Made by a program: the position numbers and the translations under genes
Shown here: positions 44,742-53,025 of the stretch, one piece after another
How the letters are laid out: the number at the start of each line of letters is the position of its first letter
How positions within the stretch are numbered: the first letter of the stretch is position 1
Assembly: GCA_900542985.1 (NCBI GenBank)
Contig: UQPQ01000007.1
Coordinates: forward strand, 1-64,000
DNA: 64,000 nucleotides
Source: an uncultured Bacteroides sp.
Lineage (GTDB): Bacteria > Bacteroidota > Bacteroidia > Bacteroidales > Bacteroidaceae
Reading direction: 5' to 3'
The notes under the pieces: model-generated
The model's input: only the letters and a program-made list of their open reading frames with translations
Databases searched by the model: none
Told to the model about the DNA's origin: nothing

Positions 44742-46454
44742 ATGAAATGGGCTTGGATATATTGTGTCTTGTGCCTGATTTGTTTGCATACACAGGCTGG
44801 AATTTATCATAAACGCGATATAAATAATCCTTGTTTTGTAACGTCAAATACCTCGCGCATAGAATTCAAGCGTCTGGTATTGACTGAGGAGCAGACTCAG
44901 GCAGATGCCGTATTTTATGGAACCCCAGGAGAGGTGGCGGTGATTTCATCGGATACTTATTTGACGTCTGGAACACAAAAATTTATGCTTCGGGAGTCTG
45001 ATTGTTTGTCTATTGACGGACAGACTGAGCCGGAGCGGATTCCTGAATCGGGGAGAATGGAAGTGACTTTGTCTTTTGAGCCGATTTCAAGGGATGTACA
45101 GATTGTAGATTTTGTGTCGGAACAAGAAGGCTGGAAAATATGGGGGATACAGTTGAACGAAGCGGAACCTTATGTATATGTACCCAGTTTTCTGGAAACA
45201 CAATATTTAACTCCTACTTCCTCTTTGCCGGAACCTCGTTTGCAGCCTGGAAGAACGATTATCAATGGATATATTTTGGGCTATTCGGAAGAGATGGAAA
45301 TGGAGGTAGTCTTCCGTCATGCCGACTGGCTTTTCCCAAATGATTGGGGAAGGAATGTGAAAGTACGTCAGGATGGCTCTTTCCATATTGAAGCAGAACT
45401 TTTGATGGCAGGTGGTGCCAAGTTGCAAATCAATAGCGCTCAGTTGGATTTGTTTCTTGTACCGGGTGAGGAGATGACTGTGTATATCCATCTGCCTCGT
45501 TTGAGCATGTCTGCATCCCGGGTTCTGTCGCATCTTTATCGTGACAAGCAGAAAGCCTGGTTTGATGGGGGAGAGAAAAATTTGAATACCGAATTGGCTA
45601 GATGGGGATATCCGCTTGTGGCCGATTCTGACAAACATATGAATAAATTGTTGACTTCTCTTCATCATCATAAGGAGGCCGGAAAAGGATATAAGGAGTA
45701 TGTGGAGACGAATCTTCTGCTCGATAGTTATATTCGTGGAACAAAGCAGGGGGAGGTGAAAGAGGAAGTTGTGTCTCCTTATGCATGGTATGGATATGAC
45801 TATGCTGATTATGCTTCTCTTTTGTATAATAATAGACAACCCCAGTCTGAAATGTGGAAGGAAGTGGTTTTGGCTAAATCAGTATGCAGTAATCTGATTA
45901 AAAACCGTAAATTAGAATCATCTGATAAAAAGGTGATGAAAGGGTTTCATCAGACAGAGTTGTGTACCTATATTAATAAGAAAGCAGAAATCATAGAATC
46001 TATCACCCGTCAGAATAAAGCAGAAGACGGATATGTGATAGCGGAACTTGATTCTTTGGTCTCTGGGGCAGATATTTTACCGTCTATTATATCTTCTTAT
46101 AGAGGGAAAGCTGTTCTTATTGATTTTTGGGCTACATGGTGTGGACCCTGTAGGAGAAGCATGTGGGCGATGCGTTCGTTGCGTAAGGATATGATTTCTA
46201 AGGATGTAGTATATGTGTATGTTACAGGTCCCTCTTCTCCGGAAGATATTTGGAAAACAGCGATTACAGAGATAAAAGGTGTACATTATAGATTGACACA
46301 AAGTCAGTGGGACTATTTATGTCGGACATATGGTATAAAAGGTATTCCCGGTTATATCATTATCAGTTACGATGGGAAATTACAGGATCGTTACGTAGGA
46401 TTTCCCGGAGTGGATGTATTACGAAAAGATTTGTTGCGCGCTTCCGGCCAGTAA
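44742..46454 (+). CDS. TlpA-like thioredoxin-domain envelope protein
   Basis: 570 aa from the ATG at 44742; a GTG at 44730 in frame would add four residues before the signal and is less likely. Signal peptide 1-20 (LICLHTQAG). About 430 residues of beta-rich then helical sequence without a recognised domain are followed by a C-terminal thioredoxin fold (about 440-570) with ATWCGPCRRS (Cys467, Cys470) and the cis-Pro segment GIKGIPGYII. Bacteroides carries many such long TlpA/ResA-like proteins, usually envelope disulfide reductases or sensors. The stop codon lies inside the terminator stem. Confidence 0.85.
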   Translation: MKWAWIYCVLCLICLHTQAGIYHKRDINNPCFVTSNTSRIEFKRLVLTEEQTQADAVFYGTPGEVAVISSDTYLTSGTQKFMLRESDCLSIDGQTEPERIPESGRMEVTLSFEPISRDVQIVDFVSEQEGWKIWGIQLNEAEPYVYVPSFLETQYLTPTSSLPEPRLQPGRTIINGYILGYSEEMEMEVVFRHADWLFPNDWGRNVKVRQDGSFHIEAELLMAGGAKLQINSAQLDLFLVPGEEMTVYIHLPRLSMSASRVLSHLYRDKQKAWFDGGEKNLNTELARWGYPLVADSDKHMNKLLTSLHHHKEAGKGYKEYVETNLLLDSYIRGTKQGEVKEEVVSPYAWYGYDYADYASLLYNNRQPQSEMWKEVVLAKSVCSNLIKNRKLESSDKKVMKGFHQTELCTYINKKAEIIESITRQNKAEDGYVIAELDSLVSGADILPSIISSYRGKAVLIDFWATWCGPCRRSMWAMRSLRKDMISKDVVYVYVTGPSSPEDIWKTAITEIKGVHYRLTQSQWDYLCRTYGIKGIPGYIIISYDGKLQDRYVGFPGVDVLRKDLLRASGQ

Positions 46455-46470
46455 AGCTGGAAGCGTTTTT
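46439..46470 (+). terminator. terminator containing the stop codon of the thioredoxin-like gene
   Basis: CGCTTCC (46439-46445) pairs with GGAAGCG (46459-46465), followed by TTTTTT. The TAA stop (46452-46454) is in the loop side of the hairpin. Confidence 0.75.
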
Positions 46471-46498
46471 TATAAACTATATATGCGGTGAAAAAGAA

Positions 46499-46528
46499 AA
46501 ATCCTAATAAACAATTGTTTATTAGGAT
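46499..46528. terminator. terminator of tRNA-Leu (bidirectional)
   Basis: Perfect palindrome with AATCCTAATAAACAA paired to its exact complement and T-tracts on both sides, 18 nt beyond the tRNA-Leu 3' end on the minus strand. Confidence 0.85.
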
Positions 46529-46546
46529 TTTTTTATCTGAAATTCG

Positions 46547-46628
46547 TGCGCATGATAGGACTCGAACCTACACGTCTCACGACACCAGATCCTAAGTCTG
46601 GCGCGGCTACCAATTACGCCACATGCGC
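46547..46628 (-). tRNA. tRNA-Leu (TAG)
   Basis: 82-nt class II tRNA on the minus strand. Acceptor GCGCATG/CATGCGC, anticodon arm CCAGA-CTTAGGA-TCTGG (anticodon TAG), a long variable arm closed by GTCGTGAGAC, and T-arm with GTAGG-TTCGAGT-CCTAT. Discriminator A; CCA not encoded. Confidence 0.95.
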
Positions 46629-46650
46629 TAGAAATTCTCTTTTGCGAGTG

Positions 46651-46682
46651 CAAATATAGATGATATTTTTATTTTTACCAAA
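46651..46682 (-). promoter_or_regulatory. tRNA-Leu promoter
   Basis: On the minus strand: TTTG (46682-46679), exactly 20 nt, TATATTTG (46658-46651), then CACTCGCA. The -33 box is only 8 nt past the stop of the S41 protease gene, with no terminator between. Confidence 0.88.
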
Positions 46683-46690
46683 TATTGAGG

Positions 46691-47701
46691 TTATTTCTTT
46701 AATAAATTACATGCAGTTTCTATAATTGTATCTTTCCCGCGCTGTATATCTTCCGTAGTCATGTCTACTTTTACATCAGGGTCGATACCAAATTCCAGCT
46801 GATTCATTTGAGGATCGAACATCGGACTTGCAGAGAAGCGGATAGACCATCCGTTGGGGATTTCGGAACTGAAGGGAAGTCCGGAGCCTCCTCCGGTTTT
46901 GTCGCCGATTATAGTGACATTAGGAAATTGCTTCATGGAGTTCACAAAGTCATTTGTGGCACTATACGATCTGCGGTTTGTCAGTACAGCCACTTTTTTC
47001 TGCCAGCGTATGCCGTCGGAGGGCTCTATATACACTTCTTTAGGAGTTGAAAAATCATTGTGGCCAGGACCGGTTTTATGACACATATAGCCTACTAATG
47101 TTTTTTCGTTGGTGAAGCGGGCAGCCAGCTTTTGGGCAGTAGTCAGATTACCCCCTCCGTTGTTTCGTACATCAACAATCAGTCCGTCGCATAAGCGGAG
47201 TTCGTATAGAGTCTGGTCCAGATTACCGTCTCCTATTCCGTTAGAAAAACTTGAGCAATAAATATAGCCTATGTTGTTTTCCAGTATTTGATAAGTCAGT
47301 CCGGAAGAGTTTACGTAATCTTTTTTCAGATAGATGCTTTGTATACTGTCGCTGAAGTTTCGGGGATAGCTGTCGAACCAGGCTCTGTATTGCGAAGTGG
47401 CCAGTGCAGAACTCAGATTCACATGGCCGTCGCGTAATTCGTTCACCATATCCGAGAGTACTTCAAACAACTCGGCAGAAGTCATTGAAGGAGTGATTCT
47501 TTGTGCATAGCGGCTATGCACTTCATTCCAGTCTAATCCGTATTCCTGATTTTTATAGTCAAGAAAACAATACTGTTCGTCAATGATTTTCCAAAGCGAT
47601 TCAAAATTAGATTCCGGAGTATTACCGGATACATCTTCACGAATGCATGAAGGGAAAAACATTCCGGATACGAATATAAATAGGAGCAATATATGTTTCA
47701 T
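46691..47701 (-). CDS. S41-family C-terminal-processing-like serine protease, lipoprotein
   Basis: 336 aa. Lipoprotein signal ends FPSC (Cys19). The N-terminal region resembles the tricorn-core helical domain (SLWKIIDEQYCFLDYKNQEY), and the S41 catalytic core has substrate strands DGLIVDVRNNGGGNLTTAQK, nucleophile Ser247 (RRSYSATNDF) and general-base Lys268 (IGDKTGGGSG). No PDZ domain is obvious between about 100 and 140, so this is the PDZ-less short form common in Bacteroides. It is 3 nt after DUF3316 and is the last protein gene of the parC operon. Confidence 0.9.
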   Translation of the reverse strand: MKHILLLFIFVSGMFFPSCIREDVSGNTPESNFESLWKIIDEQYCFLDYKNQEYGLDWNEVHSRYAQRITPSMTSAELFEVLSDMVNELRDGHVNLSSALATSQYRAWFDSYPRNFSDSIQSIYLKKDYVNSSGLTYQILENNIGYIYCSSFSNGIGDGNLDQTLYELRLCDGLIVDVRNNGGGNLTTAQKLAARFTNEKTLVGYMCHKTGPGHNDFSTPKEVYIEPSDGIRWQKKVAVLTNRRSYSATNDFVNSMKQFPNVTIIGDKTGGGSGLPFSSEIPNGWSIRFSASPMFDPQMNQLEFGIDPDVKVDMTTEDIQRGKDTIIETACNLLKK

Positions 47702-47704
47702 AAG

Positions 47705-48553
47705 TTAAAAAGGAGTTACTTTTTCGGGCATACTTATTTTATTTTTTCCTTTCAGTAAGTAAAGGTTGCGTACGAAACCAATCATGAAGTCGTGTGAGTA
47801 GGAGTGAGTCTTCAGATTGTTTACTTTAGATTGCTGAATGTCGCACAGGTAACCGACCCTCATAATGGTTTTCCATATCGGAAAATCGAGCGTGATGAGC
47901 TGTCGGAGCGAGGGGGCATTATGCAGGGAAGTAAACAATACATTCTTCCCTCCATTATTCAGTGAAAATATTTCGTAGTACGATTCTCCATATTCCGGTG
48001 AAAACATGACACCCATCAAAGGAAGATTAGCCTGATAGCGTAATACAAAAGGGTATTGTCTGATATGGAATTTGTATATGGCCATTCCGGATGCAGCAAT
48101 ACTTCCATATGCTTTGGCCTGGGCCGGATTATTGGAGTTGCGTTCGTTGTAGATGACTCCTCCGTTCAGGTCGATCATGGGACCTGCCAGAATCTTGAAC
48201 TGATCGCTGATACGGAACTGGTAATGCAGGGCATAACTCCAGTTAATAAGTCCGTAATACATTTTGGCTGTCTGGGAAATATTTTCCGTATATGAGGCTT
48301 GGACTTGAAAGATACTTTGTGTAGATACGTTTCCCTTCATTAAACGGGTCATTCTCATCCGTTCGTGCATAATACGAATTTCCGGGCCTGTATATTCCAG
48401 TGGAGTGAGATAAGTGTCCAGTACATTGTTATATCCAGCTCCAAAAAGTGTAGAGCGCATGACGTAGCGGGTTGCTTGTAGACTGTCTTCCTGTGCATGG
48501 GCCGGAAGGAAGAAAAGCAATCCCAGTATAAAAGCAAGTAAGGTTTGTTTCAT
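47705..48553 (-). CDS. DUF3316 protein, probable outer-membrane or periplasmic
   Basis: 282 aa. Signal peptide with cleavage after PAHA (about residue 20). The remainder is a beta-rich sequence of alternating hydrophobic residues consistent with a small barrel: SLQATRYVMRSTLFGAGYNN, GPEIRIMHERMRMTRLM, ILAGPMIDLNGGVIYNERNS. No function is known for DUF3316. It sits 11 nt after parC and 3 nt before the S41 protease, so all three are probably one transcript. Confidence 0.82.
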   Translation of the reverse strand: MKQTLLAFILGLLFFLPAHAQEDSLQATRYVMRSTLFGAGYNNVLDTYLTPLEYTGPEIRIMHERMRMTRLMKGNVSTQSIFQVQASYTENISQTAKMYYGLINWSYALHYQFRISDQFKILAGPMIDLNGGVIYNERNSNNPAQAKAYGSIAASGMAIYKFHIRQYPFVLRYQANLPLMGVMFSPEYGESYYEIFSLNNGGKNVLFTSLHNAPSLRQLITLDFPIWKTIMRVGYLCDIQQSKVNNLKTHSYSHDFMIGFVRNLYLLKGKNKISMPEKVTPF

Positions 48554-48564
48554 GCGGATAGCTG

Positions 48565-51210
48565 TTAAAATAAATTCATTTGTCCGTTTTCTTCGGCAGG
48601 ATATTCACTCTCGCTGTTATCCGGCGCAGCATTATTCTCTTCTTCTGTTGTTTCTTCAGGTTCTGGCATACGAGTAGGTTCCAGTTCTTCAATACTTTCC
48701 GTGTTGAAGTTGGTTATTCTCTTACCTTTGGCTTTGAAGCTTCTCACAATGGTGAAATCGGCTGCTTCAAATTCTACCGGCTGTTTGCCGCTGTCTTCTC
48801 CTCCAAATACAACCTTTACACGAGGATAGACCTCTCCCGACAGAAATACCAGTTGGCTGCGTTTGTTTTCTCCGATATAATTTTGTCGTTTGATGACCGG
48901 TTCAAAACAGAAACGTTTCAAGTACGGATAGTTTTGCTGGTCGGCATCGTAAATTACCGCGGTCCATACTTTATCCGGATTAAATTTTTCTATAATTTGT
49001 ATGTTGGCATCATAATGGTTGTTCAAGTCAAAATCGGTAGTATAGAACTCGCCGTTCTTCAGCACGACCAGAATACGTTCGTCACTTTGGAATTCACCAA
49101 GGAACTGTCCGCGTCCGTCGTAGTTCAGTCGCAATACATCATGGTCGAACCATACCTTACGTCCTCCCAAGGTAGATCCTCCCCGATGTTTTAATGTAAT
49201 TTTGTGTACTTCAAAGCGGGTCAGTTTGGTTCCTATTGTCTGTCTTCCCTTGATGCTGACCTGGCTGAAATCTTTTTCGAATACCAGTTTCTTGATACGG
49301 GGATTAGGACGAAGCATCACTTTAATGACTTCGGCTTCTCCGTTAGGGTTGGCTGTAAAGTAGACAATTTTCGAACCAAGTGTTCCTTGTGTCAGATTAT
49401 ATTCGCGGTCGCGTACTACAGAAGTTATGTTAAATCGCTTGATGTAGTAGAAACCATCTTTTCCATCCCGATAGATTACATTGTATATTGTACGTTTGTC
49501 GTTTTTCTTGAACACATTAACGTACAAGATGTTTTTGCCCACAAACAGTTTGTCGGCTATACGTACAATTTTATATTTTCCGTCTTTATAGAAGATAATG
49601 ACGTCGTCTATGTCCGAGCAGTTGCATACGAATTCGTCTTTTTTCAGTCCTGTACCGATGAAACCTTCGTCGCGGTTGATGTACAGTTTTTCATTGGCTT
49701 CTGCTACCTTGGTTGCCACAATGGTGTCGAAGTTGCGTATTTCGGTCCGACGCGGATAATTCTTTCCATATTTTTCCTGAATCCGTCTGTACCAGTCGAT
49801 GGTATATTCTGTGATATGAGCCAGGTGATTATCAATTTCTTCTATCTCAGCCTTCAGTCGTGCAATTTGTTCGTCAGCTTTATCTTTGTTGAACTTCAGA
49901 ATACGTGCCATCTTGATTTCCATCAGCTTCAAGATGTCTTCTTTGGTTACTTCACGTACAAACTGAGGATAGAAAGGAGTCAGTCGTTCGTCAATGTGTT
50001 CGCAAGCCGCATCCATATTTTCAGCCTGTTCGAAGCGTTTATCCTTATAGATACGTTCTTCGATGAAGATCTTTTCCAGTGAAGCGAAATGCAAGGCTTC
50101 CAGAGTTTCTCCTTTCTGGATGTTCAGCTCCTGGCGTAACAGGTCGAGGGTATTGTCGACAGATTTCTTTAAGATATCGCTCACCGAAAGAAAGTGAGGT
50201 TTTTTATTGTCTATCACACAACAGTTGGGAGAGATACTTACCTCACAGTCGGTAAAGGCATACAAGGCATCCAGCGTCTTGTCCGAAGACACGCCGGGAG
50301 CCAGATGAACCAGAATTTCTACCTTTCCGGCTGTATTGTCGTCTACTTTACGTACCTTGATTTTACCTTTTTCAATGGCTTTCAATATGGAGTCGATCAG
50401 TGAAGAAGTTGTCTTTCCGTATGGAATTTCGCTGATGCACAATGTCTTGTTGTCTATCTTTGAAATCTTGGCACGTACACGTACCGCACCTCCTCGTTCT
50501 CCGTCATTGTAGCGTGATACATCGATGGAACCTCCTGTCTGGAAGTCCGGATAAAGTTGAAAAGACTCTCCGTGCAAATAAGCAATGGCTGCTTCGCACA
50601 GTTCGTTGAAGTTATGAGGCAGAATTTTGGAAGATAAACCTACGGCAATACCTTCCACTCCTTGAGCGAGCAGGAGCGGAAACTTGACAGGGAGAGTAAC
50701 CGGTTCTCTGTTTCGACCGTCGTACGAGGCCTGCCATTCCGTAGTTTTGGGGTTGAAGACCACATCCAATGCAAATTTCGATAAACGTGCCTCAATGTAA
50801 CGGGGAGCTGCTGCGCTGTCTCCCGTGAGAATATTTCCCCAGTTTCCCTGACAGTCTATCAGTAACTCTTTCTGTCCTAACTGTACCAACGCATCTCCGA
50901 TGGAAGCATCACCGTGAGGATGAAACTGCATGGTGTGACCTACGATATTAGCCACTTTATTATAGCGTCCGTCGTCCAGTCTCTTCATAGAGTGTAGGAT
51001 ACGGCGTTGTACAGGTTTCAGGCCATCGTTTATATGCGGTACTGCACGTTCCAGAATCACATACGATGCATAGTCGAGAAACCAGTTCTGGTACATTCCG
51101 CTCAACTGATGTTTTACGTTTTCGTCTGTCTGGTCTACCGGCTTGTAATCTGAATGTTCTTCTTTTTCAGGTGTGTTTGTTTCTTCTCTATCCAATATGT
51201 CTTCGCTCAT
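48565..51210 (-). CDS. parC: DNA topoisomerase IV subunit A
   Basis: 881 aa type IIA topoisomerase breakage-reunion subunit. The start at 51210 (MSEDILDREE) is chosen because an upstream ATG at 51240 lies almost at the predicted transcription start. Motifs: VILERAVPHINDGLKPVQRR, the quinolone-determining region HPHGDASIGDALVQL, and catalytic Tyr138 in AAPRYIEARL. The C-terminal DNA-wrapping region lacks a clear GyrA box, favouring ParC over GyrA. An acidic C-terminus ends GQMNLF. parE is not in the window. It is followed by DUF3316 and S41 genes. Confidence 0.9.
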   Translation of the reverse strand: MSEDILDREETNTPEKEEHSDYKPVDQTDENVKHQLSGMYQNWFLDYASYVILERAVPHINDGLKPVQRRILHSMKRLDDGRYNKVANIVGHTMQFHPHGDASIGDALVQLGQKELLIDCQGNWGNILTGDSAAAPRYIEARLSKFALDVVFNPKTTEWQASYDGRNREPVTLPVKFPLLLAQGVEGIAVGLSSKILPHNFNELCEAAIAYLHGESFQLYPDFQTGGSIDVSRYNDGERGGAVRVRAKISKIDNKTLCISEIPYGKTTSSLIDSILKAIEKGKIKVRKVDDNTAGKVEILVHLAPGVSSDKTLDALYAFTDCEVSISPNCCVIDNKKPHFLSVSDILKKSVDNTLDLLRQELNIQKGETLEALHFASLEKIFIEERIYKDKRFEQAENMDAACEHIDERLTPFYPQFVREVTKEDILKLMEIKMARILKFNKDKADEQIARLKAEIEEIDNHLAHITEYTIDWYRRIQEKYGKNYPRRTEIRNFDTIVATKVAEANEKLYINRDEGFIGTGLKKDEFVCNCSDIDDVIIFYKDGKYKIVRIADKLFVGKNILYVNVFKKNDKRTIYNVIYRDGKDGFYYIKRFNITSVVRDREYNLTQGTLGSKIVYFTANPNGEAEVIKVMLRPNPRIKKLVFEKDFSQVSIKGRQTIGTKLTRFEVHKITLKHRGGSTLGGRKVWFDHDVLRLNYDGRGQFLGEFQSDERILVVLKNGEFYTTDFDLNNHYDANIQIIEKFNPDKVWTAVIYDADQQNYPYLKRFCFEPVIKRQNYIGENKRSQLVFLSGEVYPRVKVVFGGEDSGKQPVEFEAADFTIVRSFKAKGKRITNFNTESIEELEPTRMPEPEETTEEENNAAPDNSESEYPAEENGQMNLF

Positions 51211-51241
51211 AAAATATCTGCTCAAAAAATATAAGTTCAAG

Positions 51242-51249
51242 CAAAGATA
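51242..51249 (-). promoter_or_regulatory. -7 element of parC operon promoter
   Basis: TATCTTTG on the minus strand, exact consensus, placing the transcript start near 51235. Confidence 0.6.
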
Positions 51250-51374
51250 CAGAAAAACAAAGAGTAGGACGAATTTTTTTGAAGAAAGTTGTGATGTACT
51301 AAGTTGTAGATAGTGGTCTTATAATGTGAATTATACTCTATCTTAATATAATATATTAATTGTATTAGTTGTCT

Positions 51375-51459
51375 TCTATAATTGACGGCGGCGATTGTAT
51401 AATCAACCTCGCCGATTATATAATCAGTGTCGACGGATTATAAATCGACGACGTTGGAT
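51375..51459. repeat. intergenic 21-bp-period tandem array, family A (4 units)
   Basis: Units start at 51375 (21 nt), 51396 (21), 51417 (22) and 51439 (21). Each begins with TATA-type sequence (TCTATAAT, TGTATAAT, TATATAAT, TATAAATC) and ends with a CG-rich core then GAT (CGGCGAT, CGCCGAT, GACGGAT, GTTGGAT). Shares layout and core with the array at 25548-25631. It lies just past the 3' end of the MATE gene; the rest of 51250-51374 shows nothing notable. Confidence 0.8.
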
Positions 51460-51507
51460 ATAGCTTGTAATTTATGGCAGAAAGTAATAACAGTATTTCT
51501 CTTGTCA

Positions 51508-52887
51508 TTATCCTTCCACATTGTCTTGTATGGCTTGCGGATGATCCTCTCTCATTCCCTTCAATACTCCTATGGTGAGTGGAATGGCTAGAAGGAATGA
51601 ACATAAATCGGCAGCAGCCTGACACATTTCAACTCCTTGCAAGCCAAGAAGGTAAGGAAGTATCAGTATAAATGGAATGAAAAACAATCCCTGACGGGCC
51701 GATGACAGAATTACGGCACGTACCGGTTTACGGATGGTTTGCAACAACATATTACAAAGAATAACCCATGTGCCTAAGGGGAGGGTGATGAGTTGCCAGC
51801 GTAGAGCACGGGCGCCAATTTCAATCACTTGTGCATCCTCTTTTCTGAACCACGATACAATTTCCGGAGCGTAGATGTAGCCGATGATGGAACAGATACT
51901 TAAAAAAATCACTCCAAGCTTAATACAGAACCAAAATCCGTGTCGTACACGAGTGTAAAATCCTGCTCCATAATTGAAACCACATACCGGTTGAAATCCC
52001 TGTCCGAATCCGATGACAAAAGAGTTGATAAACATGCAGATACGAGTTACGATAGACATACCGGCAATTGCCGCATCACCATATCTTCCTGCTGCTACAT
52101 TCAGTAAAATTGTAGCTGTACTGGCCAGACCCTGACGGCAGAGAGAAGGACTTCCTCCATATAGAATTTCTTTCAATAAAGAAAGTTTAGGAGTAAAATT
52201 ACTGAAACGTATCCGGATGTTTTCTCCTTTTCTATCCATATAGAGTAGAATAATAAAACTGCATATCTGGCTTGCCAAAGTTGCAATGCCGGCTCCGGCA
52301 ATTCCCATATCGAAGACGAAAATCAAAAGCGGATCCAGTCCGATGTTGAGTACAGCACCTACGATGATTCCAATCATGGCATATACTGCATTGCCCTGAA
52401 AACGCATTTGGTTGTTCAATACCAGTGAAGAAGCCATAAACGGAGCACCTAAAAGGATAATACCTAAATAAGTTTCCGAGTAGGGGAGGATGGTAGAAGT
52501 AGACCCCAAGGCTTTACAGATGGGACTCAGGAAAATCAGTCCAAACACAGTAATAAGCGTGCCGGCTATGAAGGCACAGAAGAAACCGGTAGAAGCCATT
52601 TTTTCTGCACTTTGATATTCGCGTGCACCCAGTTTGCGTGAGATATAGTTGCCAGAACCGTGTCCGAAAAAGAATCCGAAAGCCTGGATAATGGCCATGA
52701 CAGAAAAAGAAATACCAACAGCTGCGGTAGACTGGGTATTGATTTTCCCGACGAAATAAGTGTCGGCCATTACATAAAAAGAAGTGATTAACATACTGAT
52801 GATGGTGGGAACAGCAAGCGAACCAATCAGACGAGGGACCGGAGCTGTAGTCATCAATGTGTATTTATCGATGTTTTTTTGTTTCAT
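51508..52887 (-). CDS. MATE-family efflux transporter (second copy)
   Basis: 459 aa with about 12 hydrophobic segments. MATE motifs in both halves: GSLAVPTIISMLITSFYVMA near residue 22 and a second repeat around GGSPSLCRQGLASTATILLN near 243. It is of the NorM/MepA-like branch and only distantly similar to the MATE at 22015-23340, so not a recent duplicate. It is monocistronic and divergent from glyS, with a -7 box 20 nt upstream. No terminator is obvious; the 21-bp array lies 48 nt past its stop. Confidence 0.92.
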   Translation of the reverse strand: MKQKNIDKYTLMTTAPVPRLIGSLAVPTIISMLITSFYVMADTYFVGKINTQSTAAVGISFSVMAIIQAFGFFFGHGSGNYISRKLGAREYQSAEKMASTGFFCAFIAGTLITVFGLIFLSPICKALGSTSTILPYSETYLGIILLGAPFMASSLVLNNQMRFQGNAVYAMIGIIVGAVLNIGLDPLLIFVFDMGIAGAGIATLASQICSFIILLYMDRKGENIRIRFSNFTPKLSLLKEILYGGSPSLCRQGLASTATILLNVAAGRYGDAAIAGMSIVTRICMFINSFVIGFGQGFQPVCGFNYGAGFYTRVRHGFWFCIKLGVIFLSICSIIGYIYAPEIVSWFRKEDAQVIEIGARALRWQLITLPLGTWVILCNMLLQTIRKPVRAVILSSARQGLFFIPFILILPYLLGLQGVEMCQAAADLCSFLLAIPLTIGVLKGMREDHPQAIQDNVEG

Positions 52888-52906
52888 AAGATCGTTTTTC
52901 TACTTG

Positions 52907-52914
52907 CAAAAGTA
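52907..52914 (-). promoter_or_regulatory. -7 element of second MATE gene
   Basis: TACTTTTG on the minus strand, exact consensus, embedded in a small palindrome CTACTT-gcaa-AAGTAG (52900-52915). Confidence 0.55.
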
Positions 52915-52966
52915 GGAAAAAAAGATAAATTAAGAGACTATCATCTTTTATTTACTTATAAATATT

Positions 52967-52974
52967 TATCTTTG
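52967..52974 (+). promoter_or_regulatory. -7 element of glyS promoter
   Basis: TATCTTTG, exact consensus, 51 nt before the glyS start. Confidence 0.6.
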
Positions 52975-53025
52975 TGCCCTACTACATAGACAAATAACTA
53001 TAAGAAATTAAATAAAACTAAGAAA

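Noticed and set aside
49204-50082. 292-codon frame opposite parC
   Set aside because: Antisense shadow; long because of codon bias in the real gene.
21900-52900. The two MATE genes as a recent duplication
   Set aside because: The proteins differ in length and in nearly all segments compared by eye; they are separate lineages.
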